Shown here: piece after piece, positions 33,566 through 45,508 of the stretch
Layout: every line of letters starts with the position of its first letter
Position numbering within the stretch: the first letter of the stretch is position 1
NCBI GenBank assembly: GCA_028386065.3
Contig: JAKUCV010003064.1
Span: forward strand, 135,617 to 199,616
Reading direction: 5' to 3'
Source of the DNA: Turnera subulata
Taxonomy: Eukaryota > Streptophyta > Magnoliopsida > Malpighiales > Passifloraceae
DNA length: 64,000 nt
Position numbers and translations under genes: made by a program
The notes under the pieces: generated by a model
What the model was told of the DNA's origin: nothing
The model's input: the letters and a program-made list of their open reading frames with translations, nothing else
Databases searched by the model: none

Positions 33566-34743
33566 AAGTATATATTTTCCAGAATTATTCCTTTTTCCAG
33601 ATTTTATTTCTTTTTTTTAATTAACCGGACTGCGCCAAAAACTAAGCCCAACCCCACGCTCCCAAGTCCAGGTGCTGAGGCCCAGACCAAGGCAAAGAGC
33701 CCAAGTCAACAGCCCACAACCTAACGTCATACACAGCCCAGGCGGCATATGGGTCAACCCGACCCAAAGCCACAACCCAGTTGTAGAGACGGGTCATTCA
33801 CCCTCGTTCCGGGTCTGTGTCAGACGACGATGCAACGGTGAGCAGCGGTGCAGCCCAGCTAGCGAAGCGATGCAAACAGGGGACGGCTGCAACTGGACGG
33901 TGCGACACGCTGGCGAGGCAGTAGAGGGAGTAGTGGTCTCGGCCGATGGTCTGGATCGGGTGCGCGAGGAGAAAGAAAAGCGGGACAAGAGGAGCGTCGT
34001 GGGAGGCGAGCTCCACTGGTGCTGCGCTCGGCGGAGAAAAAGGAAGGAAGGAGGAGAGAGGTGCAGGTGGTGGCGGTCGGCTGTGGAGGTGGCTCGGTAG
34101 TGTGGGGTGTTTCATGGAGAGGAAGAAAAGAAGAAGGAAAGGAGGAGGGTGGTGTGTGGGTATCCCAAAACGATGGCGTGTTGGGGGCTGGTGGTGTGTG
34201 TGTGTGTGTTTTTTTTTCTTTTTCTGGTTGGTTTCCTTTCACAGGTGGGTTATACTGGACTGGGTATTTGAGTTTGTAAGGGAACGAAATACTGGGTATG
34301 GGTATGGAGTTTGCAGGGCAGAAAGAAGAAGTTGATGGTTGTGTATACTGTGAAGCAGAATGTAGGCATAGTTTTATAGGCAAGCAACATCACTGGTAAG
34401 GCACGGGTAATACAGGAAAAGGCGGCTGAATAATTGAGCTCCTCAATTATATAGTACTATGCTGCATGTGAAGTGTGACCCGCCTGGACCAGAAAATATC
34501 CAATATACCCCCTTACCTTTATTTCTGGTCCGTTAACTCGAGGATTAACCTGACTTTTCTGAAGATTCCTGGACCCAAAAAATTCCAACTTTGGTCCGTA
34601 AAATCCGCAGAAAAATCTTGAACGTGGGAAAAGGCTCTGTTTCGGAATCCGATGCTCGAGTTACCATAAATTGATTACCCAAGATTAATTTTAAATGGTA
34701 AATCACTGTAAAAGTAACTTAAATAGTCCAGTTAAAATGAAAC
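33566..34743 (-). mobile_element. LTR K related copy, minus strand, start truncated
   Basis: Inverted relative of 30700-31830 with the same order: conserved block (34440-34740), leader, then a GC-rich block (33640-34180) with overlapping frames on both strands that look compositional. It lacks about the first 22 bp of the LTR. A (GT)n run is at 34196-34209. Confidence 0.55.
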
Positions 34744-34985
34744 CTGAGAAGAAGAAGTCGATGGCTTCCATAGGAGAGGACGGCGACGTTCATTGGCTTC
34801 CGTGCGTGAGGAGGATGAGGAGGAATGGCCAGCGTGCTACGGGGCTGAGAAGGACTATGGCGACGGTCGCGAACGAGAGAGGTGGAGGAGGACGACGAGA
34901 GAGGTGTAGGAGAACGAGAGAGATGAGAGGGAGGTGGTGGAGACTGGAGAGAGATGTTAGGTTTTTTTTTTAACAAGAAATCATT
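34744..34985. other. GC-rich purine-biased segment inside the MULE
   Basis: A 240-bp GAGG/GACG-rich patch that contrasts sharply with the AT-rich surroundings. It has an open frame on each strand (34695-34973 plus, 34719-34976 minus) but no recognised protein. It could be a captured genic fragment or the leader of another LTR element. Confidence 0.35.
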
Positions 34986-34989
34986 TGAG

Positions 34990-36350
34990 TAATTGAGAAA
35001 ACGGAATTAGGGGAAAAAATATTAATTGCCGCGTCAAAAACATTATTCTACAACTTTTATTTTTCAAAATTTAAAAATATAATAAAATAGTAAAAATGTT
35101 CATAAAATATTAGAACGGATTGTTCTACACTTTTAAAAAATTTAAAATTTTGCCAACAAAATATTGATAATTTATTTATGGAGTGAATTATTCTGCATAA
35201 TTTCATATTTCAAATTTTTAATAAAATATAAAAATATTTATTAAATTATAAAATGAATATTTTATGTATTTTTAAAATCATTAAAAAATTTAAAAATATT
35301 AAACACATTCATACAAATATTAAATGAATTTCCATATAGCTTTTCAAATTTTAATTTTTTTGATTAAAATATACAAAATATTCATACAAAAATTTGTATG
35401 ATTATCTCTATAGCGTTTTGAATTTTCATTGAAATAATTTAAAAAAATTCATAGAATATTTTTACCATTTAAATTTTTTAGTTAACTAATAAGAATATTT
35501 ATCGAGTATTGGAATGGATTATTCTGTAGTTTTTAAAAAAATAAAAAAAAATTCAATAAATATTAAAAAAATTATATAATTATGAAATGAATTATGCTAT
35601 TTCTTTTCAAATTTTATAATTTTTAAGTTAAATAATAAAAATATTTATAGAATATTAGAATAAATTATTCAATAAATTTAAACATTTTTAGTGAAGTAAA
35701 AAAAATTTATAGAATACTAAAATAAATTATTCTGTAGCTTTTTAAAATTTTTGAAATAAACTAATAGAATTATTCATGGAATTTTGGAATAGATTGTCTC
35801 GTATTTTAAAAAAAGTTACAAAATTTTATTAAAATATATCATTCAATAGCATTTTAAGCCAGTAGCGGAGTAACACTATGGCTGTTCCCAAAGTAGCCTC
35901 AGTTCGATCCGGCCTCAGGTGCTTGTGTTTACCGATGTATTTTAAGAAAAGAATGGCTTTCTATACTTTTAAAAAATTTCAATGAAATGCTATGAATATT
36001 CATAGAATGTTAGAATGACTTATCCTATAGCTTTTAAAAATTTTAAAACTTTTTTTGGAGTATTAAAAATATTTACAGAATATTAGAATGGATTATTCTC
36101 AACCTTTTAAATTTTTTCATAGGTTCGAAAAGTATTTTTCACATATTTTATTCTTATTATCTATAAATTTTTTACATTTAATTTTTATTACATGTACAAA
36201 AGTTTATTATAAAAAATTGAACTAATAACTGTCAAATAAAAAAAAGAAATTACAATCTGTGAACATTTAAAATTAAAAATTATATAAAATATGTGCATAA
36301 TAGTAAAAAAGGAAAGAATATAGGGGCCAATATATAATTTTTCAATAAAA
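34990..36350. repeat. AT-rich diverged repeats, right arm of the MULE
   Basis: About ten or more degenerate copies of an approximately 90-100 bp unit with words like ATAGAATATTAGAATGGATT and CTTTTAAAAATTT. A tRNA-like patch with AGTTCGATCCGG (35866-35930) interrupts it. Confidence 0.65.
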
Positions 36351-36921
36351 TTAGACTAAACTATAATTAATATTATTTTATCTACTTGTTCCAATAATAT
36401 TGATCCACATCATGAGGGTTTTGGTACCCTGGCTTTAACCAAGGTACAGTAACAACCCCCTTTTCCTTCTCGTTTAGCAATTTTGGCTTGTTTGAGTTCC
36501 AGATGGATTCTAGTAGCAAAGCTAATTAAATTCACTAACTTAAAAAGATAAACACAATGAATTACTCGCTACATCGGATCCAATTTCATACGCCTTAATT
36601 TTTCTATATTGGATTGTATTTATCTTATTGGTGCAAATATTAATCTTAAATTAAGATAATAAATATCATCGACCACATTATTTTTTCCAGTATTTTGAGT
36701 CCGATAATATTATATTTTAACTAGATTTATTCTGTTTTCATGAATTTGAATGAGAGCCAATAAATGAAAGATGAATATGATTAATTGGCTCATTTATATG
36801 TCTAATTAACCATAATAAATTAAATTTTGTAGACACTTACGCTTACGTTTTTACGATACGAGTTTGACATAACCATTTCGAGTTTGCGTAGAAACTCGTT
36901 TAAAACATCCTTGCTCCGGAG

Positions 36922-39010
36922 GCCCGGATTATTTTTGAGATTTTTCGGAAAAAAAAGCTAAAATAGCCTGAAGCCTTGGGTCAAACAAGTTTGACCAAAG
37001 GTATTTCGGTCTTTTTGCAATTCATCTTGAAAAAATTCTTAAACACCAAAAACAATCCCTCCCATCGATACGAGCACGCCTATATTTTTTTGGAATTCTT
37101 CGGGTTCGGAGACGCCCCAGAATAATTTTTTAAAAAACAATCGGGCGAGCGATAAAATGGCGTTTTTTGCCTGAAAATGCGTCTGAACTTTGATTTTTGA
37201 GCTGCTTTATGATCATCCTTTTCAGGATAGAATACACTATGTGAAATTTTCCTAGATTTTTTCGATGCCAGGAAAGGCCCCGATTTGATTTTTCAATTGT
37301 TTTTGCCTAGAATAGTGCAATTTTTCAGTTTTTCGCCAAAAACTCATTTCTCATCTGTTTTTGGAACTATTTTTTTTTTGTAACGGGAGCGTACAAGGAA
37401 CGAAATGCCATTTTTCTCCTTTTTTGAGAATTTTGCAACGCGCGGGCTAGCTCCATATTGAATTTACAGAGAATCAGCCCGAAGCCATGAAATTTTTCTA
37501 GGCATTTTTAGAAAATCCATTTCGTGTCCGATTCATGGGCCGTCTTTTCCAAAATCCTTTAGAAGTCAAGGAGTAGTACTTCTATGATTATTTTGAGAAT
37601 TTTCTGAGCACCAGGAGGCCCCATTTTGGTTTTTAAGATTATAACTAAAGCCTTGTACTGAAACCATGAACTAAAGCTATGGCCGGAAGCCATGGAACTA
37701 AATTTGTACAACTTGCGTATTTACAGCCATGCCATGGCCTAAGGCTATAAGTAGAAGTCTCCTCCCCTCATTTCAACTCACCTCGAGAGCCGCAGTCTCT
37801 AGTGCACATCTTTGTACTTTTCTATCCCCCCACCCCTTGTCCCGCTTTAAGTTGAATTATAAAGGGTTTAATTTTTCACCCTCTTCTACCTCCCTTGTCT
37901 CCCACTAAGATCGAATTCTGGCGTGAAGTCGTCATCTTCCTAAGCATCCTATTGCGGGTTAGAGCTTTGTCTCTCTCTACATCTAAGGTTCACTTTCGGA
38001 TCTCCATCATAACATTATGATGCTGAAATTATTTTAGCAAATTGCTAAACTTTATGCCGTTATGATGTCCGGATTGATATCCGTGGGTCATTATCGGGGT
38101 ATCCTTATAATGCCAAAATAATTGCAGTACTCGCTAACGGTACCGTATGGAGACCCATTTATTCTTATGCAATTTTTATATTGTTTGTGTCGCATCCACT
38201 GCATTATAAATATTGTATTTGTTTGCTTATTTACATGTTTGTTTGTTTCTGTGTTTGCTTGTTAATATTGCATATTAGTGGGCCCCTAAGGAAGAAATGA
38301 GTATGTCTACTAGGATAGGCCCTAAACCAACTTCTATGCTCGATACGGAAATTTTTAAACTTTGTTGATCAAAATACTTTCCAAGTCCAAGAAATAAACC
38401 TTTAAAGATGATGACATCTTCGTTAATGATATCAAATGTTTTCAACGATATTTTTTGCAAAACTCATTTGGGCATGAACATCTTTATAGAAGCATTTTTT
38501 TGTCAAATCCACCCATATTTTTTACAAAATGAGTTTTGATTCTTACAAAATCCACTTTATCCAAAATTGCATGTTTTCGAGGAAAAATCACTAAAGTTAA
38601 GTTTTCCAAACACAGGATGCCTTTAGCAAAAATCATTTTTTGAAGTAAATATGAAAGAACTAAAATAAATATTTTGACACCAATTACCATTTTAGTTCTC
38701 GGCATTCAGCGCCTGCAGTGGCCCGTGGAAATGGAATATATCTCGTCAAGCATTTGACTGAGTTTAGACACAACCTAGAAAATGGTTTTCAACTAAAGCA
38801 TTGCATATTTCCAAAACTTGCTCATCTCTACACTTTCAAAATTGCATACACCAGTTTTATGCACAAAATTCCACTTTCACATGAAAATGATTTAAGTTTG
38901 CATTAAAAACCTCTTTTAATTCCCAAATATATTTGTGCAATGCATTCGTCTTAAAACACTATATGAGAAGCATGATTGCTTGCAATTGGTACAGTGCTTC
39001 AAAGCACATC
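36922..39010 (+). other. Middle piece of the long LTR-like sequence F
   Basis: No coding domain is seen. A promoter-like region is present: GGCTATAAGTAGAAG near 37743 followed by a CT-rich leader. A hairpin ATGGC-CGGAA-GCCAT lies at 37679-37693. About 38280-38900 has only short frames. The Sirevirus E interrupts it at 39015. It continues at 49058, where a Tat/Ogre-like LTR end is found, so the whole is read as a very long LTR. Confidence 0.35.
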
Positions 39011-39015
39011 GTCAT

Positions 39016-40222
39016 TGTGAATCGGTTGATGATTAGGAAAATGCTTAAGGTTAATTAAGTATGGTTAAGCCTAATTAAGTATGATTATTAACATAAGGCA
39101 TGGATTAAATTGTGATATTGATTATAATATTATAATATGCCTTTAAATACTATTTAATATGCCAATTATTATTATATGATTAAATGCACTAACTAGGTTT
39201 GATTATGACAAACCCATACAAACCTATGTATAGCATCTTGTGCTTTTAACAATGAATTGCAGCTCACAAAGGTGGTCAAATCGTGATCAACATGTGGGAA
39301 GAAGTGTGAGTGGGATTGGAGGATGTGTCAGTGGAGTTGACATGTCGCTTTCAACAAAAAGCCAACCATGTGACTTGATTTGTTTAATCCCTATGGGCAT
39401 TGGTCAAACAACCTAGGACACTACCATTTGTGGAATCTGAATCAATGAAAAGTCTACCTTAAACAAATCAAATGTCAGCTGAATTCAAACTTCCTAGGAC
39501 CAACCTAGGACTATGCTAAACAATGACATCAATGACAAAAAGCTGCAGACTGCTGGATCTCGTGCCAAAGTGAAAGGGACAACATGCATTATGAAGGTTG
39601 ACGCTCTGGCACCTCGGGAGACAAAACAGGAAAGGGACACATAACGGATCTTTTGAATTCAAACCATCCAACTTGCATATATAAAGTGATGATGATTCAA
39701 GGAGAACTTCAGAGCTGCTAAACCGAGTTTCAGAATTCAAGCAAACATAGTTGCACTTGCAATTCTCAATCAAGCAAAGAGAAAGAGAGAAAAACTTTTT
39801 TTAGTTCATACATTGAGAGAAAATATTTAAAGAGAAAAGTTGTAGTACTTAATTGTACACTTTGTATCAGTGGGTTTGTGTAAGACAAAGCTAAGGAAAG
39901 CTTTGTGGTGAATGTGTGTGGTTAGAGTTGAGCCTAAAGAAAAACTTATACTAAGGGTTATTTGTTGAACCCGCAAAAAACCATAATAGAGTGTGTTAGA
40001 AATCTCAAGGGGGGATCCTTGAGTTGTGGAGGTAGTCCTGTGTGGCAAACATGTGTCCAAATTGTCTCTAACCTTTCCTCTTTGCATTTAAATTAGTGCT
40101 TATTAGTATTCCTAAACACAAAATCCAGAGATTAAAACAGTTTGGCATTAGAGACGCCAAATTAATTTTTAATCAGAAAAGGCTAATTCACGCCCCCCCC
40201 TCTTAGCCACTTTTGGCCAACA
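39016..40222 (+). repeat. 5' LTR of Sirevirus E
   Basis: 1207 bp with TATA box TATATAAA at 39678-39685. It differs from the 3' LTR by scattered substitutions and small indels, so the insertion is not recent. Confidence 0.92.
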
Positions 40223-40236
40223 ATTGGTAGCGGAGC
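40223..40236 (+). promoter_or_regulatory. Primer-binding site of Sirevirus E
   Basis: ATTGGTAGCGGAGC lies directly after the LTR and is close to the initiator-Met site TTGGTATCAGAGC used by Sireviruses; two bases inside are changed. Confidence 0.7.
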
Positions 40237-40278
40237 TTGGAATCTCCATGTGTGGATTAATATCCAGGAGAAAAGATC

Positions 40279-41933
40279 ATGGCATTTGAGGGAAACAACA
40301 TCAACAATGCACCCTTCTTCAATGGCCTCAACTTTGATCAATTAAATTTTCGCATGAAGACCTTTCTTGAAGGAAAGGATCTTGAGATGTGGGAAGTTGT
40401 AAATTCTCCTTACTCACGTCCAACTAAGGAAATTAAGACCTGAAGTGAAGCTGAAATGAAGAAAGCCAAACTAGATGCCCAAGCAAAGAATGCTCTCCTT
40501 TGTGGCATCAGTCAAGCCGAATTTGAAAGAGTCAGATCGTGTGAAACATCACATGAAATTTGGAATACTCTATGCATTGCGCATGCAGGAATTAACCAAG
40601 TCAAAGAATCAAAGACGAATCGGCTGATGAGAGAGTTTGAGTTGTTTCAAATATTGCCAGATGAAACCATACAAGAACTTGACACAAGATTCACTATCTT
40701 GTGTAACAGCTTGGCTTGTCTTGGCAAATCATCACAAACAAGGAGAAGGTGACAAAAATTCTTCGATCTCTTCCCTCTGAATGGAAACCGAAGGTTACTG
40801 CTATTGAGGAAGCCAAAGACATAAACACTCTCACTCACAATGATCTTATGGGAAGTCTCATTGTTCATGGGTCAAAATTTGAAGAAAAACCAAAAAGAAA
40901 GAAGGATATAGCTCTCAAGTCTTCACATGAGAGTGATTCCGAAAGTGACCCAGATGTTGCCTTAATTACAAGGAAATTTGTGAAATTCATGAAAAGGAGA
41001 AATCTCAAGGGTAGGAACTTCAGAGGTGTGAAGGTTGATGAATCAAAGAAAGAGCAACTTTTGTGCTATGGTTGCAATCAACCCGGGCACATCAAGGCTG
41101 AATGTCCCAACATAAGAAAACCCAAGTTCAACAACTTTAAGAACAAGGGTAAGAAAGCAATGACTGCATGGGATGACCTTGATTCTGATGATAAATCGGA
41201 TGAAGATGAATCGGCAAACCTTTGTCTTATGGCACAAGAAGAAAAAGAGGTAAATCATTCCAACTCATCTAATTTTTCTTTTGATGAACTCCATGATGCA
41301 TATAAAGAATTATATGAAAGTTTTAAAGCCATGGCTAAGTCAAACAAAGCATTGAAAAGGAAGGTTGAACTTTTAGAATCTGAAAAGAAAGAGTGTATGG
41401 TAAAAAATGAAGAAATAGCTAAAAATCTGACCATGTGCAATAATGGCTTTAAAGACGCCAAAGCGGATAGAGAAACACTTGCTAAGTCACAAAAGGTTCT
41501 TGTGCAACAACTTGATACACGTAAAGAAGAGAAAACAAGACTTACACATGAAAATGTGGATCTGAAAAAGACTGTGGATTCTCTGAAAAGTATGCTTGAA
41601 AAGTTTGATCATGGTAGTAAAGGTTTAGATATGATTCTAAGTCAACAAAGACATACATTACAAAAGGTAGGTCTTGGAGCTACACACCACATTTTTCAAG
41701 CTAAGCCTAACTATGCCTCTAATACCCGAAAAACTAATGCATATCATAGGACTGAATTTGTTAGGACTGCATCTAGCCATAACATCACTTGTCACTATTG
41801 TAATAGACATGGACACAAAATCAAGAATTGCATCTTTAGGAGAAAGAATTGTCCCATAAAGTTTATATGGGTACCTAAAGGTATCGAGACTAATTCACAA
41901 GGACCCAAGCATGTTTGGGTACCTAAAACTTGA
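40279..41933 (+). pseudogene. Gag of Sirevirus E (one stop, one frameshift)
   Basis: ATG 40279 opens MAFEGNNINNAPFFNGLNF, the usual gag start. An in-frame TGA sits at 40441 (codon 55). A frameshift near 40730 moves the rest to the frame that ends at 41933. Recognisable parts are TSHEIWNTL, LMREFELF, VTKILRSLPSEWKPKVTAIE, a first zinc knuckle CYGCNQPGHIKAEC (41062-41103), a long charged coiled-coil region (about 41260-41620) and a second CCHC-like knuckle CHYCNRHGHKIKNC (41790-41831). It would package the element RNA if intact. Confidence 0.88.
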
Positions 41934-41935
41934 CA

Positions 41936-44900
41936 TTACAATAGGTCAATGGGGATGAGTGGGTGCTCGATAGTGGGTGCTCAAGACATTTGACGGGTGA
42001 TATGTCCAAGTTCTCATCCTTAAATCCGAGAGGTAAAGGTTCTGTCACCTTTGGCGACAAATCAAAAGGAAAGGTATTGGGTATAGGTAATGTCGGTAAG
42101 GATCCAACCATTGAGCATGTGTTGTTAGTTCAAAATCTGAAATTCAATTTACTTAGCATAAGTCAGTTATGTGACCGTGGATGCAAAGTAATTTTTGAAT
42201 CTAACAAATGCCTAGTAACTAACAATGACAACAACCAAACTTTGCTTGTTGGTAAAAGACAAGGAAACTTGTATTCTATTAATATGGTTGATGTCTCTAA
42301 TCCGGAAAAAAAGTGTTTAAATGTTAGAACAGAGACTGCTGAGCTTTGGCATAGACGATTGGGGCATGCACATCATGAGTTTATATCAAATCTTCAAAAA
42401 AAGGAACTTGTAAAGGGACTACCCTTGCTGAAGTTTGAAAAAGAGAAAGTATGTCAAGCATGCCAATATGGAAAGCAGTTCAAAAGTTCATTCAAACAAA
42501 AGAAGTGCATCTCCACTACTAGACCACTTGAGCTATTACTTCTAGATTTGTTTGGACCCATTAAGGTGGTAAGTCTTGGAGGTAAGAGTTACACATTCGT
42601 CATTGTTGATGACTATTCCCGTTTTACTTGGGTTATGTTTCTTTCACAAAAAGATCATGCACTTTATGAGTTTGCCTCTTTAGTAAGAAAACTTCAAAAT
42701 GAAAAAGGTTATAAAATAACAAAGATTAGGAGTGACCATAGTGGCGAATTTGATAACCTTGTGTTTAATCATTTTTGTGAAGAAAATAAAATTAAGCATA
42801 CATTCTCGGCTCCTCGAACTCCTCAACAAAATGGGGTAGTAGAGAGGAAGAACCGAACATTGCAAGAGATGGCAAGAACAATGCTAAATGAACAATCATT
42901 GCCAACTTACTTTTGGGCTGAAGCCGTGAACACCGCATGCTATGTTCTGAATAGGGTAACCATTAGGTCAAAACTTGAGAAAACACCATATGAGCTTTGG
43001 CATGATAGAATGCCAAACATAAGCTACTTCAAAGTCTTTGGGTCAAAATGCTTCACATTAAATACCAAAGACTCACTTGGAAAAATTGATGCTAAATCTG
43101 ATGATGGTGTGTTCTTAGGATACTCAACTAGAAGTAAAGCTTATAGAGTTTACAACAAAAGAACACTTATAGTTGAGGAATCAATACATATGGTCTTTGA
43201 TGAAATTGAGTTAACTAACAGTGTTGATTCTATTAAGGATGTGTTCTGCGAACAGCCTAGAGATATTATTGCTAACACTCCTGAAAGGTCTGCTGAGATT
43301 GAAGAAGAGTTGCATGATGATACCGCAACTCAACATGATACCAACACACATGCTGTACCACATGTAATACCAGACGGCATTGAAGGTGCCAAAAGGACTG
43401 TCAACCAGTGATATTATTGGAGATCCATCTAAAGGAGTAACCACAAGATCCTCCTTGCACAATCTTAATTCCCATCAAGCTTTTCTCACACAAATTGAGC
43501 CCAAAAATGTCGATGATGCTATCAACGATGAAAATTGGGTGATGGCTATGCAAGAAGAGCTCAATCAATTTGAGAAGAGTGATGTTTGGGAATTAGTTCC
43601 TAGAGCCACCAATTATCCAATAATTGGAACGAAATGGGTATTTAGGAACAAATTAGATGAGGCTGGAAATGTGACAAGGAATAAGGTCGGGTTAGTAGCA
43701 CAAGGCTATAACCAAGAAGAAGGAATTGACTTTGATGAAACCTTTGCACCGGTAGCTTGCTTAGAGTCAATTTGGATGCTCCTTGCATATGCATCCTACA
43801 AATCCTTCAAACTCTACCAAATGGATGTGAAAAGTGCCTTTCTGAATGGTGTAATCATGGAAGAGGTGTATGTGGAGCAACTTTCTGGATTTGAGGATTA
43901 TGAGCATCCAAAACATGTCTATAAGTTTAAAAAGACTCTATATGGACTCAAACAAGCTCCAAGGGCATGGTATGACAGGTTAAGTACATTTCTTCTCTCT
44001 CAAAACTTTGTTAGAGGTAAAGTTAATTCCACACTCTTTGTGAAAAACCAAAAGAATGACTTAATCATTGTGCAAATCTATGTTGATGATATATTATTTG
44101 GTGCTACTAATGATGCTCTATGTCAAGATTTTAAAAAACTAATGCATAGTGAATTCAAGATGAGCATGATGGGGGAACTAAACTTCTTTCTTGGATTCCA
44201 AATCAAACAATATGATGATGGCATCTTTATTGGTCAAACTAAATATACAAAGGAGCTACTCAAACGGTTTGGCATGTCAGACGCCAAAGTGAGCCCAACT
44301 CCTATGAGCACAACAACAAAGTTTGATAAAGATGAATCCGGTAAAGATGTGGACATTAAGAAATATTAGAGGTATGTTTGGAACTCTCCTCTATCTTACT
44401 GCATCTAGACCTGATATTATGTTCAGTGTGTGCTCGCTTTCAAGCATGTCCTAAAGAATCTCATTTGAGGGCTATTAAAAGAATCTTTAAATATCTAAAT
44501 GGAACACCCTCTCTAAGTATTTGGTATCCCAAGGTTGAGTCATTTAATTTAATTGGATATTCTGATGCTGACTTTGCTGGATGCTTGCTTGATAGAAAGA
44601 GTACTAGTGGGATATGCCAATTCCTAGGAAATTCATTAGTTTCTTGGTCTAGTAAGAAACAAAATTCAGTAGCTACATCAACAACCGAGGCAGAGTATGT
44701 GGCTGCAGGATCTTGTTGTGCACAATTACATTGGATGAAACAAACCCTACTAGACTATGGTTTAAAGTTTGAAACTATACCTATTTTGTGTGATAGTTCT
44801 AGTGCTATAAAATTAACAAAGAACCCTATCCAACACTATAGAACAAAAAACATAGAGATAAGGCACCATTTTATTAGAGATCATGTGCTTAAGAAAGATA

Positions 44901-45016
44901 TAACACTTGATTTTGTCACAATCGAGAGGCAGCTTGCAGATATATTCACAAAGCCCTTGAAGGAAGAACAATTTGCAAAAATTCGGTTGGATCTAGGTAT
45001 GTGCAACGCTCCTTAA
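41936..45016 (+). pseudogene. Pol of Sirevirus E (two frameshifts)
   Basis: Protease: WVLDSGCSRHLTGD near 41960. Integrase: zinc part ELWHRRLGH...CQACQYGK, then D in LLLDLFGP, D in IRSDHSGEF and E in [67 protein letters not shown] and YVDD at 44079-44090. RNase H: GYSDADFAGCLLDRKSTSG, ATSTTEAEYVAA, then ADIFTKPLKEEQF. Frameshifts lie near 43395 (integrase to RT) and near 44370 (RT to RNase H). All catalytic motifs are otherwise kept, so decay is limited. Confidence 0.93.
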
Positions 45017-45508
45017 AATTCAAGGCTATCCAGGTATGTGTTTCTAACTCCTAAAGACATGTAACATGCATTCAAAAGACACACACATCACCCTAGAAAA
45101 TCGGAGCTATGATGGATGGTAAACTGATAAGCCTAGAGGTCTACATAAAGTGGAAAACTGGTCAGGGAAGGAATCTGGACGTTTTGGCATCGTCGGTGCC
45201 ACTACACGAGGAGATGATATATTGAATAAAATAATAAGCATGGGCCTGACAATGCAAGTGGATGGAAAAGCGACTACAGTGTATGTTGGATAGAGTGCAT
45301 GATTGACAGGGAAATGACCGTTACCTAGCAGGCTATAAGAATGAGTGTTATAGCTGCATTAAAACTCTTTATTACCCGTTGGATAAAAACAGTAACCCAT
45401 CTCCACTACATAATCTCCTTCCTTATCCAACCTTACCTCACAACCGATTTTCTCGCCACCATTCCCACAATCAAAGTCTTCCTCAAATTAACCTAGCAGT
45501 TACTCACA
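45017..45508 (+). other. Spacer between pol and the third ORF of E
   Basis: Non-coding. It ends in a C/T- and A-rich leader just before ATG 45509. In Sireviruses the third ORF is thought to be expressed separately from pol, but no splice acceptor can be proven here. Confidence 0.4.

Larger units (their letters stand above)
29291..36460. mobile_element. AT-rich Mutator-like element inside the hAT
   Basis: The left end is GGGAAATTCTACGGTACC and the right end (reverse complement) GGGGGTTGTTACTGTACC. Homology between the ends continues for about 65 bp (GTACCTTGG, TACCAAAACCC, GTGGA-CAATA). A perfect 9-bp direct repeat TTTTCCTTC flanks it (29282-29290 and 36461-36469), the MULE size. The interior is very AT-rich and built of diverged repeats; no transposase is seen. 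LTR fragments at 30358-34743 lie inside it. Confidence 0.8.
28663..36913. mobile_element. hAT element with nested insertions
   Basis: Terminal inverted repeats CAAGGTTGTTAAAAACGAG at 28663 and, on the minus strand at 36913, CAAGGATGTTTTAAACGAG. They are flanked by 8-bp duplications CTTCGGAG (28655-28662) and CTCCGGAG (36914-36921, one change). Subterminal ACGAG/CTCGT words recur at both ends, as in hAT elements. Without the MULE nested at 29291-36460 the element is about 1.07 kb. No transposase is visible, so it is non-autonomous. Confidence 0.8.

Noticed and set aside
33672..34383. Overlapping GC-rich frames of 100-174 residues
   Set aside because: Open on both strands with Ser/Pro or Gly/Arg composition and no domain; this is the GC-rich leader block of an LTR copy.
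35866..35930. tRNA gene candidate (B-box-like AGTTCGATCC)
   Set aside because: No cloverleaf and no proper A box or acceptor stem; at most a degraded tRNA-derived repeat.
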